From DASPKM01 sp035628135 (lineage in GTDB: Bacteria > Bacteroidota > Bacteroidia > Chitinophagales > Chitinophagaceae), in NCBI GenBank assembly GCA_035628135.1, contig DASPKM010000006.1:124001-188000 (forward strand): DNA of 64,000 nt, in the 5' to 3' direction. Below the pieces are notes generated by a model. It searched no databases and was not told the origin of the DNA. It was given only the letters and a program-made list of their open reading frames with translations. How positions within the stretch are numbered: position 1 is the stretch's first letter; each line of letters begins with the position of its first letter. Below are positions 1-7,044 of the stretch, in pieces. The position numbers and the translations under genes are program-made.

Positions 1-2583
1 AAAATCCCAGAACCATTGTGTTACCGTACTGTTGCTGGCCGTGCTTTGATCGGAGAAGCTGGCAGAATCGCTCAGGCAAACTTCAGCAGGCGCATTGAAT
101 AAAGCATCAGGCTGGGCAAAGATGGTACTCAGTACTTTGATGGTATCATCCACGCATCCGTTGTTGGAGGTAACCTGCAATCTAACATTGTAAGGTCCAA
201 CCCCGGTATAATTATGTACGGGATTATTGGTGGCGGCTGTATTGCCATCGCCAAAATTCCACAGGAAGGTAAATTGAGATTGTGTGCCGTCGCTGATGCT
301 GGATTGATCGGTAAACTGTGCGGTACCCTGAGGCAAACAAATACCGGCCGGCAACAGGAAGTCGGCCAGCGGTTTGGGGTTCACGGTTATTTGCCTGTTG
401 TAAGGAACGCTTGTGCATCCCGAACTGGTTTTAACGGTGAGCGTAACTGTTTTTTGCCCCGGAGTAGCATATACGTGACTGACGGGGTTGCCATCGGTTT
501 TTATTAACACAGGGCTTCCATCACCAAAGTCCCATCGCCATTCCACCAGCGTTGACCCTAAAGGGTTCGACTGGTCGGTGAATGTTATCGTATCCTTTGC
601 GCACGTTGCAGCGGATATCCCAAAGTTTGCAACGGGCGGATTGGAGATCGGAACTGCTTGCTCTGCGGTATCTGACAAACAACCTACGTCGGTAATGGCA
701 GACATCTTCACGGTATAGGTACCGGCAGTGGTGTATTTATGTTTTGGGTTCTTGAGGTTGGAATAACTTGCATCGCCAAAATCCCATGACCATCTCGTTA
801 CCGGCCTGCCCTGCCCATTGGTATTATCCACAAATGCCACGCTGTCCGACAAACAACCGGTATGTGTTGTGGAGAAGGAAGCTATGGGTTGATCGAATAT
901 CTGGAGGTCGTACTGTATTTCCTGTTCACCGCTGCAACCGTTGGTTGCTGTGGGGTTATTTGCAAACACCGAAATGGGGAAGGTGCCCGCTGTATTGATG
1001 GTAGAGTAACGGTCGAGCCGGTAGCGGTAGAGCGTCCTTCCGTTGACGATCCAGGAGGAGTCGGCAACCGGCGCTGTAATGGTGGTATCTGTAATTCCCT
1101 GGCTGTTGAGCGCCGTTCCGAATACCCATTTTATTTGGGTGGCCTGGTACGGAAGCGTCATGGCAAAACGCAGGGGTGTGTTCTTACAGCCTGCGGGGAA
1201 ATTCACCGTGCTGTAATCGTTTTGCACAGTGATGAATTGATAAAGGTCTTTCAGGTTGGTGCCTGCTGAATATCCATATGATTCGGCATTGCCGAAGCCG
1301 AATGCAATCGCATTGAAGCCTGAATCGCCGGTAAGATTGTGCGTACCGGGGCTCACCTGGATTTTAGCATATGAATATTCCGGTTCACCGGGAACAACGG
1401 AAAACAAATGACCGATGTTGGAGCCGTCGAGCTTCATGCTGCTAAGCGCGGTGCTGGTAGCGCCCGAAGTTTTGACCACCACGTTCAGTCCATGATAGTC
1501 TATCTGGAAGAATGGCGATGAAAACAGCGTAACGTTGGAAATGGTTTGTTCTATCGGGTTGAGATAGATCATTTCAGGATCGCCGGGCACAGGGTTGCCC
1601 GAACAGCCCTGCGTGGTGAAATACTGGGCTACCTGTATGGGCTCATCACTGGAAATGCTATGTGTGCCCGTGCCATTGAATGTATAATACAACCCTCCTA
1701 CGAATGCTGCATCGGGAATGAAGCTGCCGTCGAGGTTGACGATTGCGCTCGGTGTGCTTTTAATGATGCGGTAAAAGTTCCGGTGGTCGCCATTGGAGTT
1801 GTTGTGGCTTGAAACCGTGATATATTTTTTGCCCCAGGTGGAGGTCGGGTATACTTGTTGAAACAGGTTGTCGGACGAACTGGGCGTGGGACAGCCGATG
1901 GAGATCTTTCCGCTTCCGCAAAACACTGCAATGCGTTTACATCCTCCGCCTGCTCCCGTGACTGATTTAATATTGGATCCGGTAAGGTCCACGGTAGACA
2001 AGACCTGGTAGATCTGTCCTTTGTTGAGTGTCACCGTATACGTGGTATTGGCGCTCCAGCCATTAAGCGTCGGAGCCTTGGGCGTTATTTCTACCGTGGT
2101 ATTGTCTTCGGTGGCGATGATAAAGAAATAGGAATACGAATCGCCTTCGTTCGATACCTGTGTATAGTTGATAGACACGTATTCGCGGCCGAGCGTAGTT
2201 ACGGGTAAACACAACGTGGCGCCGGATACAGCCGAGTTATAAATATGTCCGTATACAACCACGGGACGCTGGGCCACTACGTGAATGCCCATATTGGAGA
2301 GGCCTTCGGAATCGAGCCGGGCCGCCTGCGGAATGTTAATAGTGGTGATCTGGTTGGCAGTAACGCTGAAAGAAGTGCTCCAGGGGATGCCTGGAATTTC
2401 AACAGTGCCTGTGGTATTTACATCGGAGGTAATGTACAGGACCATCTGCTGCGAGTTGCCCTGGTACATGCGGACGTGATTGCCATATCCTATCCAGAAT
2501 TCTTTTCCCTTGTTCGAGAAATCCTGCGAATAAACCGAGCTGGCTGCAACTGCGAGCAGGAGCAGCAGTAAAACTTTTCTCAT
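1..2583 (-). CDS. IgGFc-binding / PKD-repeat secreted protein, partial
   Basis: Leftward reading frame, open from the ATG at 2583 to the window edge (861 codons); the C-terminus lies outside. Residues 1 to about 20 are a signal peptide (MRKVLLLLLL..., ending SVYSQ). Residues about 25-400 resemble the IgGFc-binding N-terminal domain seen in Bacteroidota surface proteins, with the opening KEFWIGYGNH and a GGGCKRIAVFCGSG stretch. From about residue 565 there are PKD domains, each with a W.WDFGD core: three complete copies and the start of a fourth at the edge. Such proteins normally end in a T9SS sorting domain, but this one cannot be checked here. Likely role: exported adhesin-like surface or extracellular protein (inference). 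No convincing promoter box lies next to the start. Confidence 0.85.
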   Translation of the reverse strand, partial: MRKVLLLLLLAVAASSVYSQDFSNKGKEFWIGYGNHVRMYQGNSQQMVLYITSDVNTTGTVEIPGIPWSTSFSVTANQITTINIPQAARLDSEGLSNMGIHVVAQRPVVVYGHIYNSAVSGATLCLPVTTLGREYVSINYTQVSNEGDSYSYFFIIATEDNTTVEITPKAPTLNGWSANTTYTVTLNKGQIYQVLSTVDLTGSNIKSVTGAGGGCKRIAVFCGSGKISIGCPTPSSSDNLFQQVYPTSTWGKKYITVSSHNNSNGDHRNFYRIIKSTPSAIVNLDGSFIPDAAFVGGLYYTFNGTGTHSISSDEPIQVAQYFTTQGCSGNPVPGDPEMIYLNPIEQTISNVTLFSSPFFQIDYHGLNVVVKTSGATSTALSSMKLDGSNIGHLFSVVPGEPEYSYAKIQVSPGTHNLTGDSGFNAIAFGFGNAESYGYSAGTNLKDLYQFITVQNDYSTVNFPAGCKNTPLRFAMTLPYQATQIKWVFGTALNSQGITDTTITAPVADSSWIVNGRTLYRYRLDRYSTINTAGTFPISVFANNPTATNGCSGEQEIQYDLQIFDQPIASFSTTHTGCLSDSVAFVDNTNGQGRPVTRWSWDFGDASYSNLKNPKHKYTTAGTYTVKMSAITDVGCLSDTAEQAVPISNPPVANFGISAATCAKDTITFTDQSNPLGSTLVEWRWDFGDGSPVLIKTDGNPVSHVYATPGQKTVTLTVKTSSGCTSVPYNRQITVNPKPLADFLLPAGICLPQGTAQFTDQSSISDGTQSQFTFLWNFGDGNTAATNNPVHNYTGVGPYNVRLQVTSNNGCVDDTIKVLSTIFAQPDALFNAPAEVCLSDSASFSDQSTASNSTVTQWFWDF

Positions 2584-3252
2584 CGAGTAGTTGGTATGAA
2601 AGTATCACCGCAATTTACAAAACCCGGCTGACAAAGACAATCCCGTGACACCGCTTTGCGATTGTTTTTCAAATACGTTTAGGTGGTGCCAGGCGTTTGG
2701 GAACCGGCAAAATTTATCCCGATCTCAAAACATTGATAAGCCTCGTGTAACTGTTCAAGAATATACTGACGTACTGGCATATACGCAATTTTTAACCATC
2801 TGCTCCAGGGATCGTCATCTCATGATTTTTTAAAGAAGCAAGGTCAAACAGGAAATGGGAGGGGCTTATCATATTATCAAAAATCTAAATTCGTTTTGTA
2901 GCCTTATTTTAATAAGAATATAAATTACATTGTAATTTCGAAACCAATATTTTAATAATATATATCTGACTGCTCAATCGTTTTGTTTACTTTCCCGCAA
3001 AAAAATCAAATATAACATGAAAATACGGATTATTTTTTGATTGATTAATATGAATTGAGTGGATTTAAACAACTTATAAACAATTATTGAGGTAAAAAAA
3101 TTTATGGCTAATATATTAGTAGTCATTTTGGCTGCATTTACGCGTTGGCAGACCGCAATTCACTAAAGTAATTAGCTAAGGAAATAACTGAAAACCCAGC
3201 CATTTTTGGGACTGGCCGGGAATTCTATACCTTACATCCTACTCCATTGATT
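2584..3252. other. Intergenic gap, AT-rich, no gene seen
   Basis: The gap lies between the divergent starts of the PKD protein and the LEA-type lipoprotein. About 2870-3130 is much more AT-rich than its surroundings. Short open frames here have no recognisable protein character. A TATATTTG box on the minus strand (3007-3014) could be a distant promoter for the leftward gene, but no TTG element sits at the usual spacing. I see no RNA gene or repeat. Confidence 0.6.
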
Positions 3253-3735
3253 ATGATGAAAAATTGCTTGTACCTGCTATTGATGGGCTCCTGCCTTTTT
3301 GGCTTAACATTTTGCGGTAAGCCTAAGGCGCCTGATTACATCGATTTTCAGCATTTGCGGTTAAAAAAAGCTGGCTTGGACCAGGCGGTAATAACATTTG
3401 ATTTACGATACTATAACCCCAATAATTTCAACATTCAGTTGAAAAAAGTAGACGTAGACATTTATTTCAACGATAAATACCTCGGCCATTCAATGCTCGA
3501 TTCGCTCATTCATATTCCCAAACGGGATACCTTTTTCATCCCTGTTTCCATGCAGATACAGTTCAAGAATGTTATGGTAAACGCCGTGCAGCTTTTATTA
3601 AATCCCGAAGTAATGGTGAAGCTTGTGGGCAATGCAAGGGTAGGAAAAGCAGGCGTGTTCATCAATATGCCCATCAACTACGAGGGAAAGAAACGGATAG
3701 ACTTATTGGGGAGGGATTCTACTGCAACCAAATAA
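3253..3735 (+). CDS. LEA type 2 (WHy/LEA14-like) lipoprotein
   Basis: Small exported protein of about 160 residues. The N-terminal hydrophobic stretch ends in LTFC, a loose lipobox, so it is probably a lipoprotein. The rest matches the LEA type 2 / WHy pattern: alternating beta strands with a central YYNPNNFNIQLKKVDVDIYFND segment type (NPN followed by a strand and a DVDI strand) and a later FFIPV strand. The family fold is an immunoglobulin-like beta sandwich; its function in Bacteroidota is unknown. ATG codons at 3253 and 3256 are both plausible starts; a TTG just upstream is less likely. The gene stands alone. Confidence 0.75.
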   Translation: MMKNCLYLLLMGSCLFGLTFCGKPKAPDYIDFQHLRLKKAGLDQAVITFDLRYYNPNNFNIQLKKVDVDIYFNDKYLGHSMLDSLIHIPKRDTFFIPVSMQIQFKNVMVNAVQLLLNPEVMVKLVGNARVGKAGVFINMPINYEGKKRIDLLGRDSTATK

Positions 3736-3973
3736 GCAACACGGCTTACCCCGAATGTTCGAGACCATCTAATTTATTCAATTGAAAATGCTCAGCGGCT
3801 CACCAGTTGGATTTACAATCGCTCCGAACTTTTAGGCATCAGGATCGGTGTCATCATTGCGCAGTTTCAGGATTATTACCGCCGATCGGGCAGGCTGAAT
3901 GTGAGTTAGCATGGTATGTAACGCCGGGGCTAAAGCCCGATTTATAGTCTGAAGCTTGAAGTCAGGAAAAGCA

Positions 3974-4001
3974 AAAGCCCCCGCTGATGCGCGAGGGCTT
4001 T
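3974..4001 (-). terminator. Rho-independent terminator of the HMA gene
   Basis: AAAGCCC pairs with GGGCTTT, with an inner CGC/GCG pair and one mismatch. Reading leftward, the hairpin is followed by a T-rich stretch (TTTTGCTTTT). It lies about 20 bases past the stop of the HMA protein gene. Confidence 0.7.
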
Positions 4002-4019
4002 CAAATATAAACAAAGGGG

Positions 4020-4385
4020 TTATTGCTTCTTCATCCCCCCGCCATCTTCGGGCTTTTTACAGCACAGCGGCAATTTCTTGTATGAGTCCTGGTTGGCAGT
4101 AACATCATCCGCATCATATCCCAAATTAGCAATGGCCGTCTTCAGGTTTTCGATGTTGGTGCGGTCGGTAACAAAAGTGATTTTGGCGGTCTTCCGCTTG
4201 TAATCTACTATTACTTTATTGACCCCGTCTTCCCTGCTGATGAAGTTCTCAATGCGCTGCTTGCAGCTCTCGCATTGCACGGTCGGCGTTTTGATGGTCA
4301 CGGTTTGAACGGGTTTCTTGACCTGGCCGAACGATACGGCGGAAACAGCCAGCGTCAGGAATAATAACATGTGAAGTTTTTTCAT
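4020..4385 (-). CDS. Exported heavy-metal-associated (HMA) domain protein
   Basis: A 121-residue protein with a signal peptide (residues 1-20, ending AVSFGQ) and one HMA/MerP-like ferredoxin-fold domain. The metal-binding CxxC is C38-E-S-C41, followed by the usual KRIENF-type helix and a LKTAIANLGYDAD ending. A second cysteine pair (about C108-C109) lies in a charged Gly/Lys-rich tail, which is not part of the normal domain. The family binds Cu(I), Hg(II) or other soft metals; here it probably acts in the periplasm as a metal carrier (inference). No transporter gene is adjacent. A strong terminator follows, so it is likely a single-gene unit. Confidence 0.8.
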   Translation of the reverse strand: MKKLHMLLFLTLAVSAVSFGQVKKPVQTVTIKTPTVQCESCKQRIENFISREDGVNKVIVDYKRKTAKITFVTDRTNIENLKTAIANLGYDADDVTANQDSYKKLPLCCKKPEDGGGMKKQ

Positions 4386-4405
4386 TTTTTTGGAAGTTTG
4401 GAAAC

Positions 4406-4413
4406 CAAATTTA
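4406..4413 (-). promoter_or_regulatory. Possible -7 box (TAAATTTG) for the HMA gene
   Basis: TAAATTTG on the minus strand matches TAnnTTTG, 20 bases upstream of the ATG at 4385. A TTG lies 13 bases further upstream, shorter than the usual spacing near 19. The box overlaps the pyrE stop codon. Confidence 0.35.
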
Positions 4414-5049
4414 ATAAACAGCCTTCCAATTGGCAGGGTCGCGGCGCCAATTTAACAAAACTGATTCTTGGTCCGCCGATACAATGCCCTTGGCTACCGC
4501 CAAAGCGATCAAATTCTCATAATTGGTCAGCGAACGATAGGCTATCCCGGCCTCTTTAAAGGCATTAGCGGCCACATCAAACCCATAAGTAAATATGGAA
4601 ACCATGCCGATAACCTCCAATCCCTGCTGCTTTAAAACATCCACTACCTGCAGGCTGCTTTTGCCGGTGGAAACCAGGTCCTCTATTACCACGGTCTTGC
4701 TGCCGGGCTCAAAATGACCCTCTACCTGGTTGCCAAGGCCATGCTCCTTGGGTTTAGGACGCACGTATATGTATGGAAGCTTCAACTGGTCCGCCACCAT
4801 CGCGCCCCAGGCAATGCCCGCCGTAGCCACGCCAGCCAGCAACTCAGCCTCCCCAAATTCTTCGAATACCACGTTGCACATTTCAGATTTGATAAAGTCC
4901 CTGATAAAGGGAAAGGAAAGCACCTTCCTGTTATCGCAGTAAATAGGGCTCTTCCAGCCAGATGCCCAGGTAAAAGGTTCGTTCACATTCAGGCGAATGG
5001 CATTAATTTGTAATAGTTTTTCAGCTACTGCCCTTTCATTGGTTTTCAT
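4411..5049 (-). CDS. pyrE: Orotate phosphoribosyltransferase
   Basis: Joins orotate and PRPP to make orotidine 5'-monophosphate in de novo pyrimidine synthesis; cytoplasmic. From the ATG at 5049 the protein has 212 residues, the usual family length. The PRPP-binding motif VVIEDLVSTGKSS lies at residues 120-132. FTWASGWKSPIYCDNR (26-41) and YVRPKPKEHGLG (95-106), both typical of bacterial PyrE, are present. The frame stays open upstream, but the extra residues overlap the divergent Nudix gene and look unrelated. The start is only 38 bases from that gene's start, so their promoters must overlap or one lies inside the other's coding region. Confidence 0.95.
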   Translation of the reverse strand: MKTNERAVAEKLLQINAIRLNVNEPFTWASGWKSPIYCDNRKVLSFPFIRDFIKSEMCNVVFEEFGEAELLAGVATAGIAWGAMVADQLKLPYIYVRPKPKEHGLGNQVEGHFEPGSKTVVIEDLVSTGKSSLQVVDVLKQQGLEVIGMVSIFTYGFDVAANAFKEAGIAYRSLTNYENLIALAVAKGIVSADQESVLLNWRRDPANWKAVY

Positions 5050-5087
5050 GTGCTCAATTGGCGGCAAAGTAATTTTAAAATTCTCAA

Positions 5088-5720
5088 ATGCATATAAAAA
5101 TCTACTTTTCCAATAAGCCCTTATACCTGTGCGATGATATTGACCAGGAAATTGCGCCATATGTACATCACGACGATGCGGTTTTCATAGATGAATTTTC
5201 AACGCCGGCCATCAATTCCATGATACATGAAATGCGGTTGGAAAAAATACATGCAGGCATTTTATATCATACCAACCTCGAAGCATTGAAGAAAGCTGTG
5301 TTCAAAAAATTCACGACCATACAGGCAGCAGGCGGATTGGTGCTGAACCCATCGAGAGATATGCTGTTCATTTTCCGTCGCGGGCGCTGGGACCTTCCCA
5401 AAGGAAAACTTGATCCGGGAGAATCCTTAGATTATTGTGCGCTGCGCGAAGTAAAGGAAGAAACGGGTCTGCAACACGTGCGGCTGATAGAGCCTTTGTT
5501 GGTCACCTATCATACCTATGACGAGGATGGTAAACACCTGTTGAAAGAAACCCACTGGTACCTGATGCACGCGGCAGCTGATCAGTCATTGAAGCCTCAG
5601 CATTCCGAAGACATTGAAGATATCAAATGGGTAAGCGCAAATGAACTGGGCAATTACCTCGATAATACTTTCCCGCTCATTAAAGACGTGGTAAAAGAAC
5701 AGGGCTTGTTGCAACCTTAG
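5088..5720 (+). CDS. Nudix hydrolase
   Basis: A 210-residue protein with a complete Nudix box at residues 106-128 (G, x5, E, x7, REVKEETGL), the Mg-binding catalytic signature for cleaving nucleoside diphosphates linked to other groups. The domain begins around residue 78 (AAGGLVL). The first 75 residues form an N-terminal extension common to Bacteroidota relatives. The true substrate cannot be told from sequence. It is divergent from pyrE and ends 8 bases before the convergent thioesterase gene. Confidence 0.88.
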   Translation: MHIKIYFSNKPLYLCDDIDQEIAPYVHHDDAVFIDEFSTPAINSMIHEMRLEKIHAGILYHTNLEALKKAVFKKFTTIQAAGGLVLNPSRDMLFIFRRGRWDLPKGKLDPGESLDYCALREVKEETGLQHVRLIEPLLVTYHTYDEDGKHLLKETHWYLMHAAADQSLKPQHSEDIEDIKWVSANELGNYLDNTFPLIKDVVKEQGLLQP

Positions 5721-5728
5721 CACAAACC

Positions 5729-6151
5729 TCAGCGTGGCAGAATTGCCACCGTTAACCTGCTTACGCAAACGAGCTTTTCATCCTGTCCGTAAATCCGTAT
5801 GTCCCATACATGCGTTTGCCTGCCCAGGTGTATGGGCGAGGCATGACCGGTAACATAACCCTCGCGCGCAGAGCGGACATGGTTTGCATTGATCTCCAAT
5901 CCCACGCAATAGAATTTTGAATGGTCTACTACCAATGCAGACCCCACGCTGCCCAATGTTTCTGCCAGCACGGCCGAGGCGCCTCCGTGCAGCAGGCCGT
6001 AGGGTTGTTTGGTGCGATGGTCAACCGGCATGCGCGCTTTCAGGTAGTTATCTCCTACCTCGGTCCATTCGATGCCGATATGATCGCCCATGGAATTTTT
6101 TCCCATCCGATTGATATCCTGTACTGTTACTTGTTTGTTGTGCCAGATCAT
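5729..6151 (-). CDS. Hotdog-fold acyl-CoA thioesterase, YdiI/MenI-like
   Basis: A 140-residue hotdog thioesterase from the ATG at 6151. YGLLHGGASAVLAETLGS is the family core; Glu64 falls where the catalytic glutamate (Glu63) of E. coli YdiI lies. YdiI hydrolyses 1,4-dihydroxy-2-naphthoyl-CoA in menaquinone synthesis. The same role is reasonable for a Bacteroidota cell, since these use menaquinone, but other aryl-CoA substrates are possible. A longer TTG-initiated version (from 6202) is open but its extra residues are not conserved-looking. Confidence 0.85.
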   Translation of the reverse strand: MIWHNKQVTVQDINRMGKNSMGDHIGIEWTEVGDNYLKARMPVDHRTKQPYGLLHGGASAVLAETLGSVGSALVVDHSKFYCVGLEINANHVRSAREGYVTGHASPIHLGRQTHVWDIRIYGQDEKLVCVSRLTVAILPR

Positions 6152-6199
6152 GGTATGATGTTGATTGTCTGTCGGTAAGCCTGGTTTTCTACTTATCGC

Positions 6200-6207
6200 C
6201 AAACCTA
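6200..6207 (-). promoter_or_regulatory. Possible -7 box (TAGGTTTG) for the thioesterase gene
   Basis: TAGGTTTG on the minus strand, about 49 bases upstream of the ATG at 6151. The nearest TTG is 24 bases further up, so the -33 element is weak. Confidence 0.3.
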
Positions 6208-6316
6208 CTTAATTTTAGCATGGATTTGTGGCAAGCCGTTAATGAACTCCCAAAAAACCTTAATCGGCATCGGGCAATGCAAGTCTGGCCGTATATCTGT
6301 TCTAATTTGCAGCAAA

Positions 6317-7033
6317 ATGCAGCGTATGCACCAGCGATTGTGGTTTAGCCTTTTTTCTTTGGTTTCACTGTTTGCGGTTGTTTCGTCCTTTACATTTTTT
6401 TCACCTTCCTGTGCACAACGGGAAAATCCAAATAACTCAATGGCATTTACGAACTCTTTGAACAATACTTCCTCGGCAGGTAAAATGACAGGCGCAGAAA
6501 ACCTCGACACGGCGACATTTGGCACCGGGTGCTTCTGGTGCACCGAGGCCATCTTTCAACAACTGGAAGGCGTTAAAAAAGTGCGGTCGGGTTACTCGGG
6601 TGGCAAGGTTCCCAATCCCACTTACAAGGAAATTTGCACCGGCACCACCGGTCACGCCGAATGCATAGAGATAGTATACGATCCCAATACCATCAGCTTC
6701 GATGAATTGCTGGAAGTGTTCTGGCAAACCCATGATCCTACCACGCTCAACCGCCAGGGCAACGACGTTGGCACGCAATACCGTTCCGTGATATTTTATC
6801 ACAATCAGGACCAAAAACAAAAAGCTGAAAAATACAAAGCTGAACTGGATAAATCAGGCGCATTCGCAGACCCGATCGTAACAGAGATCGCTCCTGCTGC
6901 TGTTTTCTATGTAGCGGAAGACTATCACCAGAATTATTACAACAACAACGGCTCACAGCCTTATTGTTATTTTGTGATCAAGCCTAAGCTGGAAAAATTC
7001 AACAAGGTGTTCAAGAATAAGATCAAGAAGTAA
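6317..7033 (+). CDS. msrA: Peptide-methionine (S)-S-oxide reductase, exported
   Basis: Reduces methionine-S-sulfoxide in oxidised proteins. The catalytic motif is GCFWC (residues 71-75; nucleophile C72), a variant common in Bacteroidota, where many MsrA have GCFWG. VRSGYSGG, GHAE and YHQNYY motifs follow in order. The N-terminus has a hydrophobic segment ending SPSCAQ, a possible lipobox, so the enzyme probably works outside the cytoplasm. The ATGs at 6317 and 6326 both precede the signal sequence directly; an ATG at 6242 would add a polar stretch and is less likely. It converges on parC with only 11 bases between the stops. Confidence 0.92.
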   Translation: MQRMHQRLWFSLFSLVSLFAVVSSFTFFSPSCAQRENPNNSMAFTNSLNNTSSAGKMTGAENLDTATFGTGCFWCTEAIFQQLEGVKKVRSGYSGGKVPNPTYKEICTGTTGHAECIEIVYDPNTISFDELLEVFWQTHDPTTLNRQGNDVGTQYRSVIFYHNQDQKQKAEKYKAELDKSGAFADPIVTEIAPAAVFYVAEDYHQNYYNNNGSQPYCYFVIKPKLEKFNKVFKNKIKK

Positions 7034-7044
7034 TTGGCCGATGG

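Noticed and set aside
4002..4009. TATATTTG box on the minus strand inside the HMA gene's 3' end
   Set aside because: It sits right before that gene's terminator with no TTG at a normal distance, so it is taken as a chance match and a reminder that the box alone is weak evidence.
3832..4014. Short leftward open frame after the LEA-type gene
   Set aside because: It contains the HMA terminator hairpin and has no protein-like features.
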